In this document: positions 9,007-18,707 of the stretch, piece after piece
Numbering within the stretch: position 1 is the first letter of the stretch
Layout: the number at the start of each line of letters is the position of its first letter
Assembly: GCA_019312665.1 (NCBI GenBank)
Contig: JAFDCZ010000043.1
Span: 1 to 50,836, forward strand
Reading direction: 5' to 3'
Origin: Deltaproteobacteria bacterium
GTDB lineage: Bacteria > Myxococcota_A > UBA9160 > UBA6930
Length of the DNA stretch: 50,836 nt
Notes under the pieces: generated by a model
Databases searched by the model: none
Seen by the model: only the letters and a program-made list of their open reading frames with translations
What the model was told of the DNA's origin: nothing
Translations under genes and position numbers: made by a program

Positions 9007-9786
9007 ATGGCCGACGGACTCACCCTGGCTTCGTTTGGAGCGGCATTTGGTGCGGGCATCATCTCGGTGCTCTCGCCTTGTGTGATGCCGTTGATGCCTG
9101 CCTACCTCTCGCTGATCTCCGGCATCTCGGTCGAGGAGATGCAGGGGGAGGCGCCCGACGCGGGCCTTCGGCGCCGGGTGCTGCTCGGTTGCGCAGGCTT
9201 CGTGGCCGGCTTCTCGACCGTGTTCATCCTGCTCGGTGCATCGGCCACTGCGATCGGCCACGTGCTGAACACCTGGCGATTGGAGGTTGGCGGGGTCGAA
9301 ATCACGGCCGTCCAGGTGGCCGGTGTGGTGATCATCCTGATGGGCGTGCATCTGATGGGCCTGCTGCCGATCCAGGCGCTCTACCGCGACACCCGCTTCA
9401 ACAACAGCTTCAAGCCCAAGAGCTGGATCGGCACGTACCTGGTGGGTGCGGCCTTCGCCTTCGGCTGGTCGCCCTGCATCGGGCCGATCCTCGGTGGCAT
9501 CCTCACCATCGCGGGCGCACGGGATACCGTCTGGCAGGGGATGGCCTTGTTGGCCGTCTACTCGCTGGGTCTGGGCGTGCCGTTCTTCCTGGCCGGCTGG
9601 AGTATCGAGTTCTTCTTCAAGGCGCTCCAGCGCATGAAGGCCCACTTCCGACGAATCGAGATCGCGTCCGGTGCGCTCCTGGTGGCGTTGGGCTTGCTCG
9701 TCGTCACACGCCGGCTCACCTTGCTCAACGAGTACTTCAGCTTCTTGAACAGCTTCGTGGAGACGATCGAAGGATGGCTGCTATGA
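9007..9786 (+). CDS. ccdA: CcdA-type cytochrome c biogenesis / thiol-disulfide membrane protein
   Basis: VLSPCVMPLMPAYLSLISG and GWSPCIGPILGGIL paired Cys motifs. Confidence 0.88.
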   Translation: MADGLTLASFGAAFGAGIISVLSPCVMPLMPAYLSLISGISVEEMQGEAPDAGLRRRVLLGCAGFVAGFSTVFILLGASATAIGHVLNTWRLEVGGVEITAVQVAGVVIILMGVHLMGLLPIQALYRDTRFNNSFKPKSWIGTYLVGAAFAFGWSPCIGPILGGILTIAGARDTVWQGMALLAVYSLGLGVPFFLAGWSIEFFFKALQRMKAHFRRIEIASGALLVALGLLVVTRRLTLLNEYFSFLNSFVETIEGWLL

Positions 9787-10283
9787 GCATTCTGGGACGT
9801 GGCCTGGCCGCGTTGGTTCTTGTGTCGATGATCCTCAGCTGTGGCCCGCTGGGCGCCCCGGAAGCGGGGGATGGTGACGAGCGGGCGCCGGGCTTCGACC
9901 TTGCGACGCTGGATGGCCGCCAGGTATCGCTGGATTCGCTGGCCGGCAGGCCCGCGGTGATCGATTTCTGGGCGACCTGGTGCGCACCGTGCATTCGCCA
10001 GATCCCGGTATTGAACGCCCTCCAGGCTGAATATGGCGGCGGGGTCAGCGTGGTGGGCATTGCCGTGGACACGAGTGGCGCAGAGGTCGTTGCGCCCTTC
10101 GCAGAAGAGCACGAGATGGCTTACACGGTGCTGCTCGGTGACGAGCGGCTGGCCCAGGCATACGGCGCTCTCGGTTTCCCCACGCTCTTCGTGCTGGATG
10201 GTGAGGGGCGCATCGTCGAGGCCCACGTGGGAATCGTGACGATGGAAGAGCTCCAAGACGCGCTCGCACGAGCGGGAGCCTGA
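9783..10283 (+). CDS. TlpA-like thioredoxin-fold lipoprotein
   Basis: Lipobox-like LVSMILSC; WATWCAPCIRQIP; ATGA overlap with ccdA. Confidence 0.88.
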   Translation: MSILGRGLAALVLVSMILSCGPLGAPEAGDGDERAPGFDLATLDGRQVSLDSLAGRPAVIDFWATWCAPCIRQIPVLNALQAEYGGGVSVVGIAVDTSGAEVVAPFAEEHEMAYTVLLGDERLAQAYGALGFPTLFVLDGEGRIVEAHVGIVTMEELQDALARAGA

Positions 10284-10340
10284 GCCCCGCGGGGACCCTC
10301 GCGCCTCAAGTCGCTTCCAGTAGGGGTCGAAGCAGAGGCC

Positions 10341-11006
10341 GTGACGAGCGGCACCAGCCAGGTTCATGAGGACACCGGATTTTCGGTCCGGCAGGTCTTC
10401 GAGCGACGCCTCATCCGCGACGATCTTCTTTTCGACGAGGGCGACGTCGGAGATGTGGTGTACGTGGTGCAGGCCGGTCAACTTGAGCTCACTCGAGAGG
10501 GGCCCGACGGGCCGCGACTGATCTCGCGAAAAGGTCCCGGCGACCTGATCGGTGAGATGGACGTGCTCCTGGGGAGCCTTCGGACGACCTCCGCGCGTGC
10601 GCTCAGCGATTCCTGTGTGCTGCAGCTCGACGGCGCGACCTTCGAGGCCATGTGCATCGAGCAGCCCGAGATCGCGATTCGCGTGATCCAGCGCCTGGCG
10701 GCACGGGCCAAGAACCTGGAGAGACGCCTGGCGGCCCTGGGCGGTGACGACCTGCTCCGGCCCATCGTTCGCGTGCTGCTGCGCCACGCCGGGCCCGAGA
10801 CCGGCAAGAACGGTCTGCGGAAGGTGTCGCTGGCCCTTCGCGATCTCGCCCGTGAGGCTGGGCTCTCCATGCTCGAGACCCATCGTGCCCTGACCCAACT
10901 GGTCGATCGAAAGCTCGTCAAGCTCGCCGAGGACACTCTCCTCGTCCCGGACCACGAGACCCTCGCAGCCGCCCTGGAGCTGGCGGACGAGACTTCCGGG
11001 GACTGA
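10341..11006 (+). CDS. Crp/Fnr family cyclic nucleotide-binding regulator
   Basis: FDEGDVGDVVYVVQAGQLEL...GDLIGEMDVLLGSLRTTSARA cNMP fold and C-terminal wHTH-like region. Confidence 0.85.
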   Translation: MTSGTSQVHEDTGFSVRQVFERRLIRDDLLFDEGDVGDVVYVVQAGQLELTREGPDGPRLISRKGPGDLIGEMDVLLGSLRTTSARALSDSCVLQLDGATFEAMCIEQPEIAIRVIQRLAARAKNLERRLAALGGDDLLRPIVRVLLRHAGPETGKNGLRKVSLALRDLAREAGLSMLETHRALTQLVDRKLVKLAEDTLLVPDHETLAAALELADETSGD

Positions 11007-11125
11007 TCGCACAGCGCCTTCCAGCCCATTTCGGGCCCCGATCCTGCCCGGCCTTCACGAGAGACTCATCACGCGCATTGCCCCTCGGCGTGCCACTTCG
11101 TTAACGTGGGCGTCGACTGGTTTGG

Positions 11126-13783
11126 GTGAGGGGGAACGTGCGGGTCTTCGAGCACAGGGGCGTGCAGAAGGATCAGGGCCGAGGGCTCGGGCCGAGGCTC
11201 GCCCGGAGCTTTGGAAGCCTTTTGTTCGGGGCCTTCCTCGTCCTGGGCCTGATGGCGCCGGGCGCCATCGCGCAGGATCTCTTGGGGACGGAAGAAGACG
11301 AAGGCACCGGCGACCCCTTCGACATCACCGCCGATACGGTTGAGTTCGACACGTCGCGCCAGGTGTACATCGCCCGCGGCAACGTGCGCCTCGAGCAGCC
11401 CAAACGAGTGCTCACCGCGGATTGGATGGTCTTCAGCGACAAGACGCGGGAAGGCGTGGCCAGCGGCAACGTGATCGTGACCGAGGGCGGGGACCGCTTG
11501 CTCGCGGACGTCCTTCACTTCGAAGTGGACGATCTCCAAGGCATCGTCTTCAAGGGCAAGCTCGAGACCGGCGGCAACAATTTCATCGCCACTGGCGAAA
11601 CCATCAAGCGCACCGGGGATCAGCAATACGTCTTCGAAGATGCGGTGTTCACTACCTGCAAGTGCCCTGATGGCGGTGTCGAACCCTGGGCGATCAAGGC
11701 CAAGGAAGCGGACCTGGAGTTCGGGGGCTATGCGGTCACCAAGAGCACGACATTCGACGTGCTCGGTGTGCCGATCCTATGGACGCCGCGCATGTGGTTC
11801 CCGCTCAAGACCGAACGCCAGACGGGCTTTCTCTTTCCGATCTTCGATATCGCTTCACGAAATGGCTTGGGCATCGGGCTTCCGTTCTTCTGGGCGGCAC
11901 GGGACAACATCAACGTTCTGCTGACCCCTCGCTACCTGGCGGACAACGGGTTCAAACCCGAGGTCGAGGTGGATTACGTCTTCGGGCGAGAATCCTATGG
12001 CGAGGTGTTTGGTTCGTTCGTCCAGGACGAGAACATCGATGAGAACAACATCTCGACGCCCTTCAGCAGCGATCGCTGGGCGGTCGAGTGGATTCACGAC
12101 CAGCATCTGCCCGGGCCCTTGGAGGGTTGGCGCTGGAAGGTGGACGGCCGGCTTCTCTCGGACAACAGCTACGCATTCGATTTCCGGGACTTCTCGAGGG
12201 TTCGAGACGATCGCTACGTCGAGTCCCTGACCTTCATCGAGGGGCGCTTCGGTGAGCTCGGTCGCTACGGCCTGACGGCTGCGATGCACTACGCCGAGGA
12301 TCAACAGAACCCGGACGATCAGGATCGGGACGATTTCCTGCTGCAGCGCTTCCCGGACATCCGGTTGGCCGGCATCCCCCAGCCAGTGCCCCTGCTCGGG
12401 AACGCCGTCTTCTCTTTCGATACCCGGTACACCCACTTCTGGGCAAAGAAGGATGTCCTGGACGTTCAGCCTTTTGCCACGATCGTGGATGGCCTGTTTG
12501 CGGATACCGGCATCGACGCGATTCCCGATGGCGACGAGCGCGATGAGGCGGGCCGCAAGGTGCTGCCGGACGGGACGATCGTGAACCCCGACGGCACGGT
12601 GACGACGTCTGCAGAAATTCTCGCGCTGAACCCGGATGCGATCGTCCCCACCGGTGACGGAAGTGGCGACAACTTCCCGGGCCCCGAGGGCGACGGACTC
12701 TTCCAGGAAGGTGAGCCGGTCGCCGACCGGGGCCACCGCGTCGTGCTGAATCCCCGCGTGGCGTTCCCCTTCCGCATTGCGGATGCCTTCGAGGTGATGC
12801 CGGAGCTGGGGTGGCACGGCACGTTCTACAGCACGGACGCCAAGAGCAGCGACGTCCGCAACCTCTTCACGGCGCTCCTCGATGTGCGAACCCGGCTGCG
12901 CCGGGAGATCCGCCTGCCCAATTGGATCGCGGAAGGCCAGCCGGCCGTTCATCTGATGGAGCCGCGCTTCGTCTACACGATGGTGGAGGGGACCAGCCAG
13001 AAGGGAAACCCGGCGTTCATTCCCCGCCCCCGGGTGCAGAACGAACGGCTGCGTCTGCTGGAACCGACCACCCGGACGCGGGATCCCTCCGATCGCATCG
13101 ACGACGTCCAGGCCATCACGCTGGCACTGGGCAACCGTTTCTATCTTCCCGGAGTGCTTCAAGGCGAAGGAGCGGTCGGACCGCCTCGCCTGTTTGCGGA
13201 TTTCACCCTGGGTGTGCATCACGATTTCGCAAACGATGATCTCTCGAGCCTCTACCTGGATGGTGTCGCCTACCCCTGGGAGGGCGTGCGCACACGCTTC
13301 AACATGGGCTTCGATCTGGACGATCCGGACTTCCGTGAGATGTTGTTCTCGATCGGATACGGCTCGCTCACGGGCAATGACTTCGGCTTCTCCTACCGCC
13401 TCGTGAAGGACGTGCCTCGCTTCTTCGAGAACTTCCGCTTCGATGAGGAACGCTTCGAAGAATTCGAAGAGGGCTTCCTCGAGATCAACCAATTCGATTT
13501 CCGGACGCGTCTCGCCGTCACGCGCAACTGGGCCGTCACCTATCGCTTCCGATATTCGTTCGAGGGGAGCCTCGCGCTCTCGAACCAGGTGGGCGTGGAA
13601 TACCTCTCCAAGTGCGAGTGCTGGGCGTTCCGGGTCGAGTTGGAGGATGATCGGAGTTCCGGCCTCGAGTTCAATCTCCGCTACCGGCTCATCGGGCTCG
13701 GGGACGACACCGTCCGACCGTTCTCGGGGCGCAAGCGAGGCGAGCGGGATCCGCTGCTCGATGATGAGGACGAGAACCTGTAG
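11126..13783 (+). CDS. lptD: LPS-assembly protein LptD (OstA-like N domain plus beta barrel)
   Basis: DTVEFDTSRQVYIARGNVRLEQPKRVLTADW...; VPILWTPRMWFPLKTERQTGFLFP; Cys pairs CKC and CEC. Confidence 0.9.
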   Translation: MRGNVRVFEHRGVQKDQGRGLGPRLARSFGSLLFGAFLVLGLMAPGAIAQDLLGTEEDEGTGDPFDITADTVEFDTSRQVYIARGNVRLEQPKRVLTADWMVFSDKTREGVASGNVIVTEGGDRLLADVLHFEVDDLQGIVFKGKLETGGNNFIATGETIKRTGDQQYVFEDAVFTTCKCPDGGVEPWAIKAKEADLEFGGYAVTKSTTFDVLGVPILWTPRMWFPLKTERQTGFLFPIFDIASRNGLGIGLPFFWAARDNINVLLTPRYLADNGFKPEVEVDYVFGRESYGEVFGSFVQDENIDENNISTPFSSDRWAVEWIHDQHLPGPLEGWRWKVDGRLLSDNSYAFDFRDFSRVRDDRYVESLTFIEGRFGELGRYGLTAAMHYAEDQQNPDDQDRDDFLLQRFPDIRLAGIPQPVPLLGNAVFSFDTRYTHFWAKKDVLDVQPFATIVDGLFADTGIDAIPDGDERDEAGRKVLPDGTIVNPDGTVTTSAEILALNPDAIVPTGDGSGDNFPGPEGDGLFQEGEPVADRGHRVVLNPRVAFPFRIADAFEVMPELGWHGTFYSTDAKSSDVRNLFTALLDVRTRLRREIRLPNWIAEGQPAVHLMEPRFVYTMVEGTSQKGNPAFIPRPRVQNERLRLLEPTTRTRDPSDRIDDVQAITLALGNRFYLPGVLQGEGAVGPPRLFADFTLGVHHDFANDDLSSLYLDGVAYPWEGVRTRFNMGFDLDDPDFREMLFSIGYGSLTGNDFGFSYRLVKDVPRFFENFRFDEERFEEFEEGFLEINQFDFRTRLAVTRNWAVTYRFRYSFEGSLALSNQVGVEYLSKCECWAFRVELEDDRSSGLEFNLRYRLIGLGDDTVRPFSGRKRGERDPLLDDEDENL

Positions 13784-13845
13784 GCTGGCACTCCCCCGGG
13801 GGCTCTGCTAGGAACGGGTCTCCCTCCTAACTCGCTGGAAGCATC

Positions 13846-15333
13846 GTGCTCCGCCCTCAGCCCGAAGAGTTCGTGAGGCTTGCCGCCCAGGGCAACCTCA
13901 TCCCCGTGGTCCGGGAGATCCTCGCGGATCTGGACACTCCGCTGTCCCTGTTTCGTCGGCTGGACGATGGCCGGACGTCCTTTCTTTTCGAATCCGTCGA
14001 AGGCGGCGAAAAATGGGCACGGTTCAGCTTCATCGGAACCGGGGCGCGCGCGATCTTCCGCGCTCGGGGAGCGGACGTCGAGTGGGAAGAAGACGGTGAG
14101 GTGCGTCGGGAGCGGGCTCCCGGGGATCCTCTCGAACTGCTCCGAGACCGGATCGCAGCCTACCGCCCGGTCGAGCTGCCCGGTGCGCCGCTTCCGCGTT
14201 TCTCCGGCGGCGCCGTGGGCATGGTCGGCTGGGATTGGGTGCGCTTCGTGGAGCGCATTCCGGACGAGAACCCGGACGAGCTCGGGCTGCCGGACCTATG
14301 GTTCCACTTTCCCGAGACGGTGGTCGCGTACGATCAGGTGCGTCATACCGCGCTGATCATCCGGCACGTCCATCTACGTGATGGGGACGACCCGGCGCAG
14401 CGCTACGCCGAGGAGGTTCGTGCGCTCGACGGCATCGTCGACAAGTTGCGGGCACCGCTCCCGGCGGAGCCGCGTCGCGAGGCGGTGCGCGCGCCGATGG
14501 CGGTGCGCACGAGCATGAGCCAGGAGCAGTACCAGGATGCCGTGAAGCGGGCCAAGGACTACGTCGTCGCCGGCGACGTCTTCCAGGTCGTGCTGGGCTT
14601 TCGCCATTCCGTGCCGCTCCAGGTCGATCCCTTCCTGCTCTACCGGATGCTCCGTCACATCAACCCGAGTCCGTACTTGTTCTACATGCAGATGGAGGGT
14701 CCGATCCTGATCGGTTCCTCACCGGAGATCCTGGTGCGCCTCGAGGGGGACGGGATCGACGTGCGACCGATCGCCGGGACGCGCCGCCGTGGTCGCGATC
14801 CGGAAGACGATCTGGCCATGGAGGCGGAGCTGCGCAGCGATCCGAAGGAAATCGCGGAGCACGTGATGTTGGTGGATCTCGGGCGCAATGATGTCGGGCG
14901 TGTGGCCGAGGTGGGCAGCGTCCGCGTGACCGAGTACGCGAATATCGAGCGCTACTCCCATGTCATGCACATCGTTTCGAACGTCCAGGGCCGGCTGACG
15001 AAAGAGCGCGATTGGCTCGACCTGCTGCGGGCCACTTTTCCGGCCGGCACCCTTTCCGGCGCGCCGAAAGTGCGGGCCATGGAGATCATCGACGAGCTGG
15101 AGTCTGTCCGGCGTGGGCCCTTCGGTGGCTGCGCTGGCTACATCGACTATTCGGGGAACATGGATCTGGCGATCACGATTCGGACCATGCTGGTTCACGA
15201 GGGGGAGGTCCATCTCCAGGCGGGTGCGGGCGTGGTGGCGGATTCCGTCCCGGAACTCGAGTTCCTCGAATGCAACAACAAGGCGCGCGCCATGGTCCAG
15301 GCCATCGACATGGCGCGGGAGGGAACCGACTAG
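13846..15333 (+). CDS. trpE: anthranilate synthase component I
   Basis: PSPYLFYMQMEGPILIGSSPEILVRLEG; PIAGTRRRG; FPAGTLSGAPKVRAMEIIDELE. Confidence 0.95.
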   Translation: MLRPQPEEFVRLAAQGNLIPVVREILADLDTPLSLFRRLDDGRTSFLFESVEGGEKWARFSFIGTGARAIFRARGADVEWEEDGEVRRERAPGDPLELLRDRIAAYRPVELPGAPLPRFSGGAVGMVGWDWVRFVERIPDENPDELGLPDLWFHFPETVVAYDQVRHTALIIRHVHLRDGDDPAQRYAEEVRALDGIVDKLRAPLPAEPRREAVRAPMAVRTSMSQEQYQDAVKRAKDYVVAGDVFQVVLGFRHSVPLQVDPFLLYRMLRHINPSPYLFYMQMEGPILIGSSPEILVRLEGDGIDVRPIAGTRRRGRDPEDDLAMEAELRSDPKEIAEHVMLVDLGRNDVGRVAEVGSVRVTEYANIERYSHVMHIVSNVQGRLTKERDWLDLLRATFPAGTLSGAPKVRAMEIIDELESVRRGPFGGCAGYIDYSGNMDLAITIRTMLVHEGEVHLQAGAGVVADSVPELEFLECNNKARAMVQAIDMAREGTD

Positions 15334-15364
15334 TGTCGTGTCGAGCGCGTAAGGCGAACAGCTG

Positions 15365-15961
15365 ATGCCGCGCCTGTTGATGATCGATAACTACGATTCC
15401 TTCGCGTACAACCTCTTCCAGTACCTGGGCGAGCTCGGCGCGGAGACGGAGGTCGTGCGCAATGATGACGAGAGCGTTCAGAGCCTCGTCGCGCGAAGGC
15501 CCGATGGGCTGGTCATCTCCCCGGGGCCCGGCCGGCCGGAAGACGCGGGTGTGTCGGTTGGGGCCGTCCGGGCGTTCGGCGAGGCGGGCATTCCCGTGCT
15601 CGGCGTGTGTCTCGGCCACCAGGCGATCGGTCAGTGTTTCGGAGGACGGATCGTTGGCGCCCGCAAGATCATGCACGGCAAGACGTCGGAGATAAGCCAC
15701 GAAGAAGAGGGCGTGTTCGCCGGGTTGCCGATCCCCTTCGAGGCGACCCGCTACCACAGCCTGGTGATCGATGGCGACCATTGTCCAGACGTCCTGGCCG
15801 TGACGGCGCGAACCGCGGACGGCGAGATCATGGGGGTTCGCCACCGGGAACTCGAGATCGAAGGGGTGCAGTTCCATCCCGAGTCGATCCTGACCGGTGA
15901 GGGGAAGCGGCTGCTCGGCAATTTCATCGCTCGTTGTGGACGCGCGGCGGCCGCCCGATGA
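15365..15961 (+). CDS. trpG: anthranilate synthase component II (glutamine amidotransferase)
   Basis: LMIDNYDSFAYNLFQYLGELG; GVCLGHQAIGQCFGG; GVQFHPESI. Confidence 0.96.
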   Translation: MPRLLMIDNYDSFAYNLFQYLGELGAETEVVRNDDESVQSLVARRPDGLVISPGPGRPEDAGVSVGAVRAFGEAGIPVLGVCLGHQAIGQCFGGRIVGARKIMHGKTSEISHEEEGVFAGLPIPFEATRYHSLVIDGDHCPDVLAVTARTADGEIMGVRHRELEIEGVQFHPESILTGEGKRLLGNFIARCGRAAAAR

Positions 15962-16983
15962 GCCTCGTCGGCGCCATCGAGTGCGCACTCGACGGCCATG
16001 AGGTGCCCTCGGAGCTGCTGGAGGCGGCCTTTGGCACGATCATGGATGGCGACGCCAGCGAAGTGCAGATCACCGCGCTGCTGATCGCCCTGCGCGCCAA
16101 GGGCGAGACGACGGGGGAGATTGCGACCCTGGCCCGGGTGTTGCGCAGCCGTGCGGAGACCGCGGCACTCGTCGATCCGCGTACGGTGGATACCTGCGGC
16201 ACGGGTGGAGACGGGGCGGATACGTTCAACGTCTCCACGGTGGCTGCATTTGTAGTGGCGGGCGCGGGCGTTCCGGTGGCAAAGCATGGCAACCGCGCTG
16301 CCTCGAGCCGCACCGGTAGCTTCGATGTGCTCGAAGCGCTGGGGGTGGAAGCGGATCTCCCGATCGAGGCCGCGGCGGAAGTTCTCGCCGAGGTGGGCAT
16401 CGGGCCGTTCTTTGCACGCCGGGCCCATCCGGCGATGCGATTCGTGGCTCCCGTACGTCAGCAGCTCGGCCTTCGTACGGTCATGAACTGCATGGGGCCG
16501 CTGCTCAACCCGGTCGGAGCGCGACGGCAGCTCGTCGGTGTCTTTGCGCGGGTGTGGGTCGAGCGCCTGGCGAATGTTCTCCAGGAACTCGGTTCCGAGA
16601 GGGCGCTGGTGGTTCACGGCAGCGACGGGCTCGATGAAATCACCGTGACCGGGCCGAGCCACGCCGCGTGGCTGGAATCAGGCACGGTGCGGTTGATGGA
16701 GCTCGACCCGGCGGAGATCGGGATCGAACGGGCGCCGGCCGAGAGCCTTCGAGGCGGCGATGCCGGGGAGAACGCGACCCTCGCCCGGAAGATTCTGGAT
16801 GGAGAGCCGGGGCCGCGCCGCGACATCGTCGTGGCGAATGCAGGAGCGGCTCTTTGGGTCGCCGGCGCGGCGGAAGATTGGGTGGCTGGAGCCGAACTCG
16901 CCCGCAAGAGTCTGGATGGGGGAGCGGCTCGGGAGAAGCTCGAGGCTCTGATTCGCGCCACGAAAGGCCGGGGCACGGCATGA
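15958..16983 (+). CDS. trpD: anthranilate phosphoribosyltransferase
   Basis: DTCGTGGDGADTFNVSTVAAFVVAGAGVPVAKHGNRAASS; ATGA overlap with trpG. Confidence 0.96.
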   Translation: MSLVGAIECALDGHEVPSELLEAAFGTIMDGDASEVQITALLIALRAKGETTGEIATLARVLRSRAETAALVDPRTVDTCGTGGDGADTFNVSTVAAFVVAGAGVPVAKHGNRAASSRTGSFDVLEALGVEADLPIEAAAEVLAEVGIGPFFARRAHPAMRFVAPVRQQLGLRTVMNCMGPLLNPVGARRQLVGVFARVWVERLANVLQELGSERALVVHGSDGLDEITVTGPSHAAWLESGTVRLMELDPAEIGIERAPAESLRGGDAGENATLARKILDGEPGPRRDIVVANAGAALWVAGAAEDWVAGAELARKSLDGGAAREKLEALIRATKGRGTA

Positions 16984-17765
16984 ACATCCTCGATGAAATC
17001 CTGGCTCACAAACGCAAGGAGCTCGTCGCGGCCCGGGAGCGAACGTCGGACGAAGAAATGGCGCGAGCTGCGAGCGCAGCATCCATACCGGCCCGGGGGT
17101 TTCGCGCTGCCCTGATGGAGGGGCCGAAGCCGCGGATCATCGCGGAGATCAAACGACGCTCGCCTAGCAAGGGAGAGATTCGCGCGGACTTCGACCCCGT
17201 GGAGATCGCGCGGGCCTACACCGCTGCGGGCGCGGCGGCGCTCTCGGTGCTCACGGACGAGCACTATTTTGGCGGAAGCCTCGACATCTTCCGTGCCGTG
17301 CGGGAGGTCACGTCTCTGCCGCTACTGCGCAAGGATTTCGTGATCGATGCGTACCAGATCGACGAAGCCCGGGCGGCCGGCGCCGATGCGGTGCTGCTGA
17401 TCGTGAGTGCGCTCGATCGCTCGGCCCTGGAGGGGCTGAGAGTGCATGCAAGGGAACTCGGAATGGATGTGCTGGTCGAAGTTCATGACGAGGCAGAGCT
17501 GGACGTGGCCGCCTCGATCGGAGCCGACTTGATCGGAGTGAACAACCGGAACTTGCGCCGCTTCGTGACGGATCTCGCCACCACGGAGCGGCTTGCACCG
17601 AAAGTTCCGAGGGATGCTGTGTTGGTCTCCGAGAGCGGTATCTTCGGATCGGAGGACGTGAAGCGGCTCGCTGCTGCAGGGGCCCAGGCCCTGTTGGTCG
17701 GAGAGTCGCTGATGCGAGAAACTGACGTTGGGGCCGCCCTCAAGCGTCTTCGAGGAGCCCAGTGA
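16980..17765 (+). CDS. trpC: indole-3-glycerol phosphate synthase
   Basis: IIAEIKRRSPSKGEIR; LRKDFVIDAYQI; GVNNRNL; VSESGI. Confidence 0.96.
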   Translation: MNILDEILAHKRKELVAARERTSDEEMARAASAASIPARGFRAALMEGPKPRIIAEIKRRSPSKGEIRADFDPVEIARAYTAAGAAALSVLTDEHYFGGSLDIFRAVREVTSLPLLRKDFVIDAYQIDEARAAGADAVLLIVSALDRSALEGLRVHARELGMDVLVEVHDEAELDVAASIGADLIGVNNRNLRRFVTDLATTERLAPKVPRDAVLVSESGIFGSEDVKRLAAAGAQALLVGESLMRETDVGAALKRLRGAQ

Positions 17766-18406
17766 GCGTACGCATCAAGATCTGTGGAATCGTGCAGCCC
17801 GATGACGCGGCAGCGGCAGTGGATGCCGGTGCCGACCTGATCGGCTTGAACTTCGTGGCGGACTCGCCTCGTTGCCTCAGCCTGGATGACGCCGAAGCGA
17901 TTGCCCGCAGGGTCGAAGGGCAGGTCGAGCGGGTAGCGATCTTTCGGGATGCACCCTGGGCGGAGATCGAGCGGGTCACCCGCCGGGTCGATCTGGAGCG
18001 CATCCAGTTCCATGGAGACGAATCCGAGGAAGACATCGAGTTGGTGGACTACCCGGTCATCAAGGCGGTGCGCGGTGCCGACCGCGAAGCGGCGGATCGC
18101 TACCCGGGCGCCTTGCTGCTGCTCGATCACCCGAGCAAGGGTGGCGGAATGGGCGAGGCCTGGAACTGGACGGAGGCCGCCGAGCTGATCGCCGAAGGCG
18201 CCGATCTGATTCTCGCAGGCGGACTCAACCCGGATAACGTTGCTGCCGCGCTTGAAGGCCTGGGCGACTTGCTGCCCTGGGGTGTCGATGTTGCAACGGG
18301 TGTCGAACGAGAGGGAGGCGTGCGCAAGGATGCCGCACGCATGGCCGCCTTCGTTGCGGCCGTTCGCCAGGTGGACATTGTGGAGCACGTCGAGGAAATC
18401 GACTAG
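17762..18406 (+). CDS. trpF: phosphoribosylanthranilate isomerase
   Basis: VRIKICGIVQPDDA; IQFHGDE; LAGGLNPDNV; GVDVATGVE. Confidence 0.92.
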   Translation: MSVRIKICGIVQPDDAAAAVDAGADLIGLNFVADSPRCLSLDDAEAIARRVEGQVERVAIFRDAPWAEIERVTRRVDLERIQFHGDESEEDIELVDYPVIKAVRGADREAADRYPGALLLLDHPSKGGGMGEAWNWTEAAELIAEGADLILAGGLNPDNVAAALEGLGDLLPWGVDVATGVEREGGVRKDAARMAAFVAAVRQVDIVEHVEEID

Positions 18407-18452
18407 CGAGCTACGCCCTCCCTTTGGAAGGCCGCTTCGCTTCTCGTGGTGG

Positions 18453-18602
18453 ATCGCGGGGCGGGGGGCGGCCAGCGCTCCATGGCTCGCCAGGGCCTCG
18501 AACGCGCTTGCACCTGGTTTGCCTGGCTCGCAGTGCGAGGGCGCGTACTCTCGGGCCTGGCTCCGCTTCTACTTCCGCGCTGACCGCCCCCCGCCCCGCG
18601 AT
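18453..18602 (+). repeat. MITE/REP-like repeat, copy 1, ~26-bp terminal inverted repeats
   Basis: ATCGCGGGGCGGGGGGCGGCCAGCGC ... GCGCTGACCGCCCCCCGCCCCGCGAT (one mismatch between arms); second copy at 40692-40842 in opposite orientation. Confidence 0.85.
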
Positions 18603-18707
18603 TGGCCGCGTAGGCAATTCGGGTGCATTGCCTGGACTGGGCGCAGCTCTGGCGACAGGAGTTGACGCTCGAAAGGGAAGCGGCTGAATGGGAGTCGACT
18701 GACGGTC

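Noticed and set aside
7306-9645. 779-aa minus-strand ORF (and other long antisense ORFs such as 24440-25564, 25577-26614, 28452-29753, 31698-33266, 34483-35973)
   Set aside because: Antisense shadows of well-supported genes in a high-GC genome; low-complexity Arg/His/Gln-rich translations with no recognisable domain.
13784-13845. Possible trp attenuator before trpE
   Set aside because: Only a CCCCCGGGGG palindrome in 62 nt; no leader ORF with tandem Trp codons.
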